64,000 nucleotides of DNA from Ridgeia piscesae. Taxonomy: Eukaryota; Annelida; Polychaeta; Sabellida; Siboglinidae. The DNA is taken from assembly GCA_025642075.2 (NCBI GenBank), contig JAODUO010000127.1, positions 231,001 to 295,000 on the forward strand. Reading direction: 5' to 3'. Below the pieces are notes generated by a model. The model saw only the letters and a list, made by a program, of their open reading frames with translations. It was not told the origin of the DNA and ran no database searches. A program made the translations under genes and the position numbers. Positions 1 to 64,000 of the stretch are shown here, one piece after another (position 1 is the stretch's first letter; each line of letters opens with the position of its first letter).

Positions 1-1028
1 TTTTCATCATCAAACTCATCCTCGGTGCTGGAGAAGTCAGTCGACTCCATCTCAGAAACGTCAAAGCTGTCAGCATCAGACTCGGTGGCGCTCTCCGTGC
101 CTGTCTCACTTTGCGTATCGGCAAGGGATTGTTCGATGGCAAGTTCGTCGTCTGACCCATCGAACGTGTCATCGATCGGTGGTTGCACATTTATATTATC
201 ACGGTTGTAGAAACTCGGAAACATGAAATCACGCAACGTCTGGGTGTTCGATAATTTTCTAGATATTGCCATGATTATCAACAGTGTTGTTAGCATTAAC
301 ACCAGCAGCAGCAATGCTGTACAGTTGAATAGAAAACAAGTGGTGCAGTGGTAACTTTGTATCCAGGTCCGCATGTAGCTTACGAGAGGTAATACTGCTG
401 ATCGAACTTGTATCATTGGTGTTTCAAACACTGACACAACATAAGCACACGTCTGCTTCAACACATATATTGTATTTACTCCAGCCAATGCCGAATAGGA
501 AGTCACAGTTTCGAAACATGCTGCAATGTTTTTACTGGCCTCAACTGTTATGTGTGCGACAATTGTTGATGTATAGCTTGCTACAACTGCACACATTTCG
601 TACATCTGTAGTCCACCGCCGGATAATCCACGTAGCGCACTTGCAAACGTCGCCGCGAGCTGGTTTCCTGCACAGGTAAAGGAGCTCCATATTAAGAGCA
701 AGGCTGCAGGTAAAACGTTGGCGAAATATAAGGCAACGGTTTCGATGCCTCCGACAAGCAGGGAGGCCAAGTGCCCGAGAAACAGGACAAAGCTGTACAG
801 GAGTCGAACTGCGGACAGGCAGAACACGGTTACTTCCCCGACCAGCTGCAGCAAATGACAGAAGACGTCGACACCGGCATGTGTCAGCCTGGAGACAAGT
901 GTCGCTGTCACCTTGGTGGCGTATCCGACACATTTGAAGAGTCCGGAAACGACGCTGTAATTTACGTGGACTACCGACTGCAAGGCGACTGCGACAAAGT
1001 TCACGATTTCGACAAAGCAACTGAGCAT
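1..1028 (-). CDS. Multipass membrane protein, RNF26-like, N-terminal part (runs off window)
   Basis: An uninterrupted minus-strand frame runs from an ATG at 1028-1026 to the left edge, about 342 codons. An in-frame stop lies just upstream at 1088-1086, so MLSCFVEIVNF is the first possible start unless an upstream exon exists. Residues 1-230 are rich in Leu, Val, Ala and Ser with several moderately hydrophobic helices. A strong membrane segment follows at about 235-256 (TALLLLVLMLTTLLIIMAI). From about 285 the chain becomes very acidic and Ser/Thr-rich (DDTFDGSDDELAIEQ). There is no intron in 1 kb. RNF26, an ER-membrane ubiquitin ligase, has this order (multipass N-half, acidic linker, C-terminal RING) and is intronless in mammals. 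The RING would lie beyond the window, so identity is inferred. Reality of the gene is fairly sure, the family less so. Confidence 0.5.
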   Translation of the reverse strand, partial: MLSCFVEIVNFVAVALQSVVHVNYSVVSGLFKCVGYATKVTATLVSRLTHAGVDVFCHLLQLVGEVTVFCLSAVRLLYSFVLFLGHLASLLVGGIETVALYFANVLPAALLLIWSSFTCAGNQLAATFASALRGLSGGGLQMYEMCAVVASYTSTIVAHITVEASKNIAACFETVTSYSALAGVNTIYVLKQTCAYVVSVFETPMIQVRSAVLPLVSYMRTWIQSYHCTTCFLFNCTALLLLVLMLTTLLIIMAISRKLSNTQTLRDFMFPSFYNRDNINVQPPIDDTFDGSDDELAIEQSLADTQSETGTESATESDADSFDVSEMESTDFSSTEDEFDDE

Positions 1029-4000
1029 GTTCGGTAACGTCACTAGGTCGCCTATGTTCGTTGAAATATGTGCCAAACTGTCGCATTAATAGTCTGTGCT
1101 AATACTACATGGTAGCATACAGACGTACTAGTGTATGCGTACTTTGAACGCAACATCTTTCTAGATGACACTGTTGTGAAGCCATTGCTGTCAAGCGAAA
1201 ACGAGGCTTCCTGTCGTGGAACTCCCAAATCTGGGGTTTCCCCGTCATCTCGGAATCAGCAAGCGCAAGCGTCCATAACAACGCACGGCGATCTCGTCGA
1301 ATAAAAGCAATAATAATATATGCAATTGTTTATTCCAGCAATATTTATGCAATGTGTATCTTTGATCAAGTGTTCTGTTAGCCAATTAAATGCATTGTGC
1401 CATTTGTTAAAGTAGGGCTTAATTACCGCGCACTGCAGTAATTATGTTTATAATGAGGGCGTGGAATGGGGGATTGGCTAATTATAGTAATCTTGGATTA
1501 GACTGACTGGTTATAAATTTATACCATCCAAGTAATCGTATAGGCCAATATAAGTTGACGGAAGGAAAATAGGAAAGTAGTTATTATAGAAACAAGCCAT
1601 GCAGATCTTAGAAGGGAAATCAATAGTTTAGAAAGTCACAGACAGGTGTCATTGTCTTTGAGATACCGCCTAGCCTGAAGATGCTGAGGATGCAGGCCGA
1701 CGAACAGGAAAAATCAAAATTTTTATTATTTTATGGTGCAATGCAATATACCAGAACAGAAATTAGTGCATGTAAACAGTAATGCGTGCAAAAGAACTAG
1801 TTATATCTAAAAAGTGGAATAATGCAAAGTCTGGATATTGCTCTTAAAGGAATCCAGGCTGTTTTTATTTACATGTTGAGCGAGTCGAATGGTACTTTGG
1901 AAAAAGAATACAAGTGGTAATTACATCTGGAGTGAGGGATAAGGTAAGACGAGGAATGCTGTTTAACGGCCAAAGAAGAACACTTTTATACAACATATTA
2001 TTGTTATAAAGTTTGCCTGGATTAACACTGGTAATAGCATAATTATCAAGGTGTTATCAACGTATCGAGTTTGTAAGTTGTTTAAATAATTTGTATTTAA
2101 ATTCTGATTAGAAAGTAGAAATAATAAATTACCATTTGTGCAACCTACTAAATAAACAGATGACTATATTAAAGTGGAAACATTTCAAACATTGTTTCAT
2201 ACCAATAACAGAGAAGCACATTCCTTCTAAAGAGATAAGGGCAATTTTTTCTGACAAACTGCAAAAAGTGCATCTTAACATACTGTGGACACAAAACGAC
2301 TGTACCGAGGTATATTTTTAAGTGCTTGTTAAATGGCGACGAATTGTCTGATTGAAGCATAATGCACTTCCTGTTTTCCACAATGGTCCAATACTTTGAA
2401 ACAGCCTATCAAATGTGAGGATGATCGAGTACCCAGCAATTTCAACATGTTAACTAAAACAAGTAACAGTTAGTGCGGACATATGACGTTTGGGAGCAAT
2501 ATGTAGAATACTAGGGCCAATTTGGAGGAATATCCTATGTGACGATAAACAACTAATTATACCCTGTACAAAGCAAAAGATAGGGCACATTTGGAATATT
2601 GTATACAAGCACGGAGTCCATGTTGTAAGACACAACTACAGTGAATGAAGCAACGGACAAATGAGCTGTTTCCTGAACTGAACGATTGACTACCTCAGGT
2701 ATGTAAGACTGTTAAAATGTGGATAGACAACACTATAAAGTTTTTTAAGTTGTTGAATGATTATTATGATGTTGATAGAAATATTTTCTTCGAATTGAAA
2801 GATGGCAGTATAACTAGAATGCCCAATGCAGCATAGTCAAGGAATAGTGCAGATTGGAATGAGAAAGTACTCTTCTGAAAGGACTATAAACGAAGGGGAC
2901 AAATTTAGTAATGATTGTGTTAATGCTAGCATTATGTTTGAAAATAAAACTTAATTATCTGACAAAGATAAGGTTAAGTACACTGTAGGGGAAGTGAGGC
3001 TTGCTCGTCCTCAACCCATCTGAAGGATATAGAGAGCTCATCTATTATGTTGTGCAAGAAGTTACAAAATGGATGGAAGACCCTAAAATGCAGAGATTTG
3101 AAAGAGATATTGGGAGGGAGCTTGTTACAATAAGATATCAAATATCATAATGGCCTAAACAGGAGTAGATCAGAGATTGTTACATCAACAAAATAAAACA
3201 CTGGGAGTATACCCCCTAAAACAAGATATATATACACACTTCTTCACAAATTGTGTTATCAGCTAATCTGCCACATAACACAAAACATGTCAGTATTTTT
3301 TACTTATTTTTATAGAAAATTGTATTGATACATCATTACATGGTACAGTTTTGTATGCAAACAATGTACACACCATAAACATTGTACAATTTTGAGTACC
3401 GCACATCAAAACGAGATCCAGTGAACACTTGGGTCTTATTTATACTCTTTTATGATCGAAGAATTACTATTGTGTAAGTTTACCATTCTCGTTATGAAGA
3501 CATATGCTGCATGCACTCAGATACAACTTTTTACAAGCTGAATATTGAAAATACCTAACAGAAAATATAAAGATTAACTATAACTGTACAGCACAAACTA
3601 AGCTTCAGAAATTACTTAAATTATTAGCATGATATTTTGTGTTACTGTCTAGGTGATTAGTCAGATGTTAATTAATAATAATATATTACATTAATTAATA
3701 TTTAATAATGAAAAATTCCAGTTATACGTAATCTGACATTAGTATACCAGTACATGGTTGTTGTGAGTGAACAATCAATATATTAATCACTTTAATTAAT
3801 TTCAAACAGTATTCCGTATCTATCGTACCAAAGCAACAAGTTGAAAAATTTACTAATTTCACAGGCTTGGTTTTTGCACTTGTCATAAAGGTTTATGTGT
3901 AGGAACTAGCAAGCATTTGGTTGGAATATTTATGGGTGCTGTATACCCAACAGCAATTCAGTCAGTCATTGGAAGAGCTCAGTAAATCTAGTGCGACAAA

Positions 4001-4952
4001 GACGTCTTTACAATGACGACACATTGGTAACTTCACCAATCAAATGGCACATTCACACATTTCGTGACACTATTTTAATAATTTTAATAACTTTTTATAA
4101 CTGGTTTATTATTTATACTGGGCACTTCTACCATACAATGCCAGTATTATTGTTTGTATTTGCACAACATTTTGTATGTTACATTACAGATTACACTTGG
4201 TGTTTTATTGATGTGTTAATCATGTCTAAGCATCAGTTTATATGTTTAATTTTGTCTTTTATAAATGAAATTATATGTACCTTCTCAGGTTAAATAAAAT
4301 AATGATAATAATAATGACACATACATAACATAATAATCGAACAAAACACACTATGCACACACATTATCTCAGAAGTCAACAGTACGATTTGGCGTCTAAA
4401 ACCTAGAACAGTTCAGATGACATTTCATCATTTTCATGTAAATAGTATGACTACAAATACATTATTTACTGTTGTACACATTTTATCAGACGATCTTTCA
4501 ACGAAAAAACATACAAGACAGGTTTCAACAAATATCAAACAGATTGTACACACCATGCATAATATTATAGAAATCAATAGTATGTATCATAGAATACATG
4601 ATGTAACTACTTCTAACAGACGCTTTAGCTCAACATTTCTTTAACACTTCTGAACTTGTTACAACCAATGTTTCTGTTGGTACTGAGAATTCTAACTGAC
4701 CTCAATAGTCACAACTATGGGCCAAATAAGTTATTTAGGCCATTGACCAACCTGGACCTTATATTGATGGCCAAAAGAGTTCTGGGCATATATTGCTGTT
4801 GGCCCTGTTTGTCACCAAGTTTAACCCCAAAACAATTGTGGGCCATCATCGTTGGATTTTGACGACAGGCCAAAATAACTTCTAGACCACTGCTATTGGC
4901 CCTACTTGTAGCCAACTGTAGGCCAAAGAGAGATGTGGCCCACTGTTATGTC
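1029..4952. other. AT-rich intergenic region between the RNF26-like gene and the LRP-like gene
   Basis: This holds the presumed promoter of the RNF26-like gene and the 3' UTR of the LRP-like gene. I see no coding exon, RNA gene or clear transposon. At 4660-4950 there is a weak, diverged repetition with recurring TTGGCC or GGGCCA words roughly every 40-50 bp, just downstream of the LRP stop. Confidence 0.5.
4204..4209 (-). promoter_or_regulatory. Candidate poly(A) signal for the LRP-like gene
   Basis: The plus strand reads TTTATT, so AATAAA on the coding strand, about 745 nt past the stop codon at 4953. Other AATAAA-like words lie further on. Choice of this one is inference. Confidence 0.3.
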
Positions 4953-48422
<43,470 letters not shown>

Positions 48423-48575
48423 AGTTTATGCGGAGTCTTCTCCTCGAGGACTCCTGCAGTCAGACGACTCTTGACTCTTGCGCGACCCACGATCGTCGCC
48501 AGACGAACTGGAAGATTGACCACGGCCGGACGGTGTGCACACGTGACGGTCCGACTACACCTGCCTGGTCACCTC

Positions 48576-48583
48576 ATTTGCAT
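48576..48583 (-). promoter_or_regulatory. Octamer ATGCAAAT upstream of the LRP-like start
   Basis: A perfect POU-factor octamer lies ~155 bp upstream of the start codon. One site alone is weak evidence for regulation. Confidence 0.25.
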
Positions 48584-48901
48584 GTGCGATTGCAGAGGTG
48601 CGATTCTGGTTGGTCGGCGCGGGTGTCGCCGGTGAGGTGGGTGCGTGATCGTTAAAGGTGTGACGCTGGCGAGTGTAGGATGTTTGCGATGCATATTGGC
48701 GTGACCAGAGACGGTTGTCCACCAATGCAATGTGTTCTTCCTCATTGTCCACTGTAATATAAGGCTGAGGCTGATGGACATATATAGTACCATTCGGTCT
48801 GTTTGTTCTTTCACACTGTTTTGTTACTAGTTCCCTCAAAACCAACGAGTGCAGTAGTGTTAGTATTTATTTCACAATGAGAAGGTCATCGTACATGCGT
48901 A

Positions 48902-49028
48902 TGGAGAGAGAAAGAGACAGAGACAGAGACAGAGACAGAGACAGAGACAGAGACAGAGACAGAGACAGAGACAGAGACAGAGACAGAGACAGAGACAGAG
49001 ACAGAGACAGAGAGAGACAGAGACAGAG

Positions 49029-49098
<70 letters not shown>

Positions 49099-49335
49099 CA
49101 GAGACAGAGACAGAGACAGAGACAGAGACAGAGACAGAGACAGAGACAGAGACAGCAGAGACAGAGACAGAGACAGAGACAGAGAGAGACAGAGAGAGAG
49201 AGAGAGCAGAGACAGAGACAGAGACAGAGACAGAGACAGGACAGAGACAGAGACAGAGAGAGAAGAGAGAGAGAGAGGTGCGTGTGCGTGTGCGTGTGCG
49301 TGTGCGTGTGCGTGTGCGTGTGCGTGTGCGTGTGT
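48902..49335. repeat. (GACAGA)n / (GA)n microsatellite followed by (GTGTGC)n
   Basis: A mostly hexamer GACAGA tract with GA blocks to ~49277, then GTGCGT repeats to 49335. The long Arg/Asp frame (from ATG 48877) is a repeat artefact. Confidence 0.96.
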
Positions 49336-50159
49336 GTCAGTAGATCTGTGGCAGGGATGGGTGTAGACGAAATGTATATTTACATAATGTGCTCTGTAAA
49401 TTTAGTCAAATATAATTATGTCTATGTGATATGTATATTTTATAACACTCTATTTTACTGTTTATATACATTTACTCATACACGTCACAACATGCGGTGA
49501 AACTTTACTTTAAAATTGCGTGTTTTATTTATTAATAGTTTTGTTTACAGTTGCCGGAGTCAACTAATTAATCAATCAAGCACACATTGGATGACGTCTT
49601 AACAACCCAATTGTTTTTGCGTCCTTACCACACGAGATGTCCATCTGCATTTATTCACTATAACATCCTATAATTTTATTGCCCTGGACATTAGGCCTAG
49701 CGTATAATTTTAATCGGAATGAAACACCAAACTAACGATGGATAGGATCTACTGTACCGAACTTATTTATAATACGACGTATTTTGTATATTCACTCCAG
49801 TATACTCGATCACGTGCGCATAAATCACGTGACATGCTCGTGACGTCACTTGGACTATGGAAACGCTTCGCCGTACGGTCAGCCGCGGACGCCAGTGCGA
49901 AGTGTAGCCCAGAGCCCGTGGTGCGGCGCCGTACCCCGTCCTACCGATGCAGGGCAAACTATTTGCGGGGTGAGTTGTATTATCATTTCTGGGAATTTGT
50001 AGGCATTAACTTAAAATTCGAGTGTACAAAGCCACGGGCGTTGATCGATGGGGGACGGGGGCAGGACTAGCTAGACAATAAACTCGTGATATGAAGTTTC
50101 GACCACCCATTAGAAAATCGACTAGATAAATTGCTTGGCTGGCCACACCGCGCAACTTG
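49336..50159. other. Intergenic stretch upstream of the LRP-like gene
   Basis: No supported gene. A short frame at 49738-50070 has no recognisable domain. A GGGGGACGG motif near 50048 starts the repeat series described next. Confidence 0.4.
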
Positions 50160-51403
50160 ATGTTACTTTATTTAGTAAATAATCATCATGCCGGTTGCGC
50201 CGCTGCCGGGCTCTATCAGTTTGCAACCCTGTGTGGATATTATTAATAGGCTCTAGCCATCAACAACATTGTAAATGATGAAATTTGTGTTGCACTTTCA
50301 CCCCTCGTCTGCTTGATGCTTATCGCCTACAACAGAAACGGGGGGTTCCTGCACGTTGTGTAACTTATTCCCATTTGAGTGATAACAAATTTCTTTGCCA
50401 AAATGTTGGATTGGGATGTTTTACACAGCATGGGCGTCGATCGGTGGGGGACGAGGGGGACGGGTCCCCCACATTTCAGCCTGAGGCGGTCAGCATACGA
50501 AATGTCCTCACACTTTTTCAGTTGATAAATCAAATTTATAGGCATATGTAGCCAGACTGATCACTCCCCTCTCTTAAAAACCCTACATCGGTCTAGTAAT
50601 AAAATAAATAAAATAATAAACGAGTTCTGATATAAACTTCCGACTAACTGCCTACTTGATCTTAGTCCAATAAATATTCATCATGCGGGCTCTGTCATTT
50701 TGCACCCTTGTGTTGATATATTAATAGGCATTAGCCATCAAGCACATTATAGATTATACATTTTTGTTTGCCCTGTCACCCCTTGGATTGCAGCCTGGTC
50801 GCCCTGGTGGATACTTATATCGCCTACGGCGGAACCAGCGGATTCCTGCACTTTGTGTAAATTGATCCCATTTGAGTGATGACAAATTTCTGTGCCAAAA
50901 AGTGGGATTGGGAAGTCCTACACAGGCACCTCTGTAAGCTATGCATCTTGTCACTCTATGAATCAGGCAAGCAGTGTTGGGTCCAATCATTGTCAACTCA
51001 CCGCTGACGACAATGATGCCAAGAAAAGAACAATAACAAAATGTAATTTGACCCTAGTCTAGTAACCGGGCAAATATTATTTTGAATACTTGACAGCCAT
51101 TAGCCATCGTGCACATTGAGAATGGTGACATTTTCATTGCTCTATCAACTCTTATGCTGTAGCCAGCAACAGAAGTGGAGAATTCCTAACTCAACCCTAC
51201 TTGAATTATGACAAATTTCTTTGCGAAAGGGTAGGACTGAGAAGGAAAATCTTACACAGACATCCTTAAACCCTCTGTACTTTGTGACTATGTGAATCAG
51301 TCAGTCATTTGTTGGTACTCGGTTCCCCACCATCCTAAATTTTGTTCCGGGATTGGGAGGGACATGCCCCCTGCCCCCCCCCCCTCCTCTGGCTATGTCA
51401 CTG
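50160..51403 (+). mobile_element. Three diverged tandem copies of a hAT-like non-autonomous element
   Basis: Copies at about 50160-50440, 50660-50990 and 51050-51403 share the order CCATCAAGCACATT, CGCCTAC..CAG, ATTTGAGTGATGACAAATTT and TACACAG. The last ends GAGGGGGG...TCTGGCTATGTCACTG, the complement of a CAGTGGCGTAGCCAGAG-type hAT end. An inverted relative lies at 61351-61650. No coding capacity. Confidence 0.75.
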
Positions 51404-52095
51404 TACACAAGGCAGGAACGTCGTCGCAATGCACTCTGGATCCGGAACAGAATTTCTATACGTATATTCGTCAGTGAAACTATGTATCTATAATTATATG
51501 TCCTCAACCGTCCGTCTGAAATCAGAAATACAGTTACCCTATAGCAAATATTTAAAAAAACCTACTGGCCCATGCCTTGTTGGAAAGTTTACATGTCACG
51601 TGATTTCCAGAAGTGCTGAATGACGCCTCAGTCATTCATCGTGGTCGTGAGGATGATGATGTCAGTACCAGCCTACGGTATTCCCGGTCTTTCTATTTGA
51701 AAAAAAAACACTCTTTTATTTTCAGCCAATAAAATTGCCCACGACGAGTGTGGTCGGCATCCAGTTATGTGATATAATTTTGGGTGATTTCAGCCACACT
51801 CTGCTCGTATTACAAGCAATGTTTAAGATGCGAATGGGTCATTATATTGGGGTTCCCATCAGTTGTGTATTCGTCTTCAAACTGGGGGGGTATTTTTGCT
51901 GTTCTCACGGCTGTCACAGTGGCGATTAGCGAAGTCATCGGCTATAATTTTATAGTTCGACTCTGCTAACATCGACGGTTTACGGAGACGATCAGCCAAG
52001 GGTACTGTAGCGCAGCTCTATGGCCTTGGCTTGCTGCGAGGATGAAATAGCTGTTTGGAACAGTTTGTCTGTGTGAATGTCGCACCGCTGAGCAA

Positions 52096-52099
<4 letters not shown>

Positions 52100-52156
<57 letters not shown>
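52100..52156. repeat. (TA)n microsatellite
   Basis: About 57 bp of TA repeats, attached to the dispersed repeat 52155-52425. Confidence 0.97.
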
Positions 52157-52160
<4 letters not shown>

Positions 52161-52425
52161 CCCGAGAGGATACACTGTTACAACCATCCAGTCAGCGTCT
52201 CATTATATAGGCACAAGTCTTGACCACCAATAGGTCTGATACGCATGACCCGTTCAACAATATATTTATTACTGTAAATCAAAGCCAATATAATCGTTAT
52301 TTTGGTCGGACAAACACGCCATTTTCAAAAATTGTACCAAAATATTATTTATAATTTGCAATTGTCCCAGCGTCGTTATTGAAGCGTCGCAAGTGCGGGT
52401 AATCGTCATTGAAGATGCAACGGTC
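52155..52425 (+). repeat. Dispersed repeat, inverted partner of 14670-14930
   Basis: About 260 bp alike on the opposite strand. It lies directly downstream of the protease stop codon and contains TTTATT (AATAAA on the minus strand, 52265-52270), so the gene may use a poly(A) signal supplied by the repeat. Confidence 0.85.
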
Positions 52426-52506
52426 AAATTGTCGCTGAAGGAAGGTGACCGGTGAAGAAGGGTACTCTCTAGTTGTTTTGGGCTTGCTTCACGAGCCTCT
52501 TGACCT

Positions 52507-62859
<10,353 letters not shown>

Positions 62860-63228
62860 ATCCGTCCTGTGCCGGGTGACGTGTGAATGCAACTGACCTT
62901 CCTTCGACGTTCTACCTCGTTGCAATATTCAGCAGGCGACGAGTCGACTGACTATATTCCAACACTGTCATACGTCACCACCAGGGCCATTTAGTCACGC
63001 AACCACCGACGAACGAATGGCGGTCTTTGTTAGATTTATTAATTGATTGAGGGCCCCCGCCTCAGAGCGGGTATTTTTTTATACAAAAACTACGACAGAA
63101 ACAAGACCATTAATCTGTTTGGTGCAATCGTATACCCGCAGTTTTATTAATTAATACACTTGCAGTTATTTTAGCAGCTATCTACGTCTGTCTGTCTGGT
63201 TGTCCATCTATTTGACTGGCAGTGTCAT
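62860..63228. other. Presumed promoter region of the protease gene
   Basis: Lies directly upstream of the start codon. No clear TATA box seen. A TGACGTAT word (CRE-like) is present on the minus strand near 62970. Confidence 0.3.

Positions 63229-64000
<772 letters not shown>

Noticed and set aside
48877..49500. 207-codon frame of Arg-Asp then Arg-Gln repeats, resembling an RD-repeat protein
   Set aside because: It is the reading of (GACAGA)n, with a frame change at the first indel and no conserved flanks.

Overview
The window is animal nuclear DNA. Exons carry LDL-receptor class A (LDLa), EGF, YWTD-propeller and chymotrypsin-fold modules, the introns have spliceosomal GT/AG borders, and there are many microsatellites and DNA transposon, LINE and SINE remnants. 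Exon density, intron length and repeat types suggest a marine invertebrate, perhaps a lophotrochozoan such as a mollusc. The species call is inference. Several exons carry single-base homopolymer indels, which looks like long-read consensus error.

All three genes found lie on the minus strand. (1) 1-1028: the first ~342 codons of an apparently intronless multipass membrane protein with an acidic tail, running off the left edge; its layout resembles the ring-finger protein RNF26. (2) 4953-48422: a complete LDL-receptor-related protein. I joined 34 coding exons by splice phase; they total 6,058 nt including one extra base in exon 16, i.e. 2,018 residues after that correction. Order: signal peptide, 3 LDLa, 2 EGF, propeller 1, EGF, propeller 2, EGF, 8 LDLa, 2 EGF, propeller 3, EGF, Thr/Pro-rich stalk, EGF, transmembrane helix, ~100-residue tail with a YxNPxF motif. 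It is built like the N-terminal part of LRP1 closed off with one further propeller. (3) 52507-62859: a secreted trypsin-like serine protease in eight coding exons, with a full catalytic triad and Asp189, but with frame-breaking homopolymer lesions in exons 5 and 7.

The most unusual feature is a set of tandem arrays in the LRP introns that are built from the gene's own exon-intron boundaries. About 83 copies of a 45-bp unit (16610-20350) each contain the last 22 nt of LDLa exon 23 plus its 5' splice site. Dozens of ~27-bp units (11556-13170) each repeat the 3' splice site of exon 27. Small versions exist at exon 8 (three copies, 43 bp) and exon 3 (two copies, 27 bp, in frame). A neighbouring 35-bp array (13200-14190) carries an acceptor-like sequence in every unit. 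Together they look like satellites of splice sites inside one gene.

Other content: a 2.34-kb DNA transposon with perfect 36-bp inverted ends (21284-23627), a long-TIR MITE (27810-28265), a Tigger/pogo-like remnant (35990-37976), a hAT remnant inserted in a GA microsatellite (46198-47039), further hAT-like non-autonomous elements (50-51.4, 56.3-57.7 and 61.35 kb), two LINE 3' fragments (42978-43265, 61690-62225), a tRNA-derived SINE (33150-33310), and long simple-sequence tracts concentrated in 45-64 kb.
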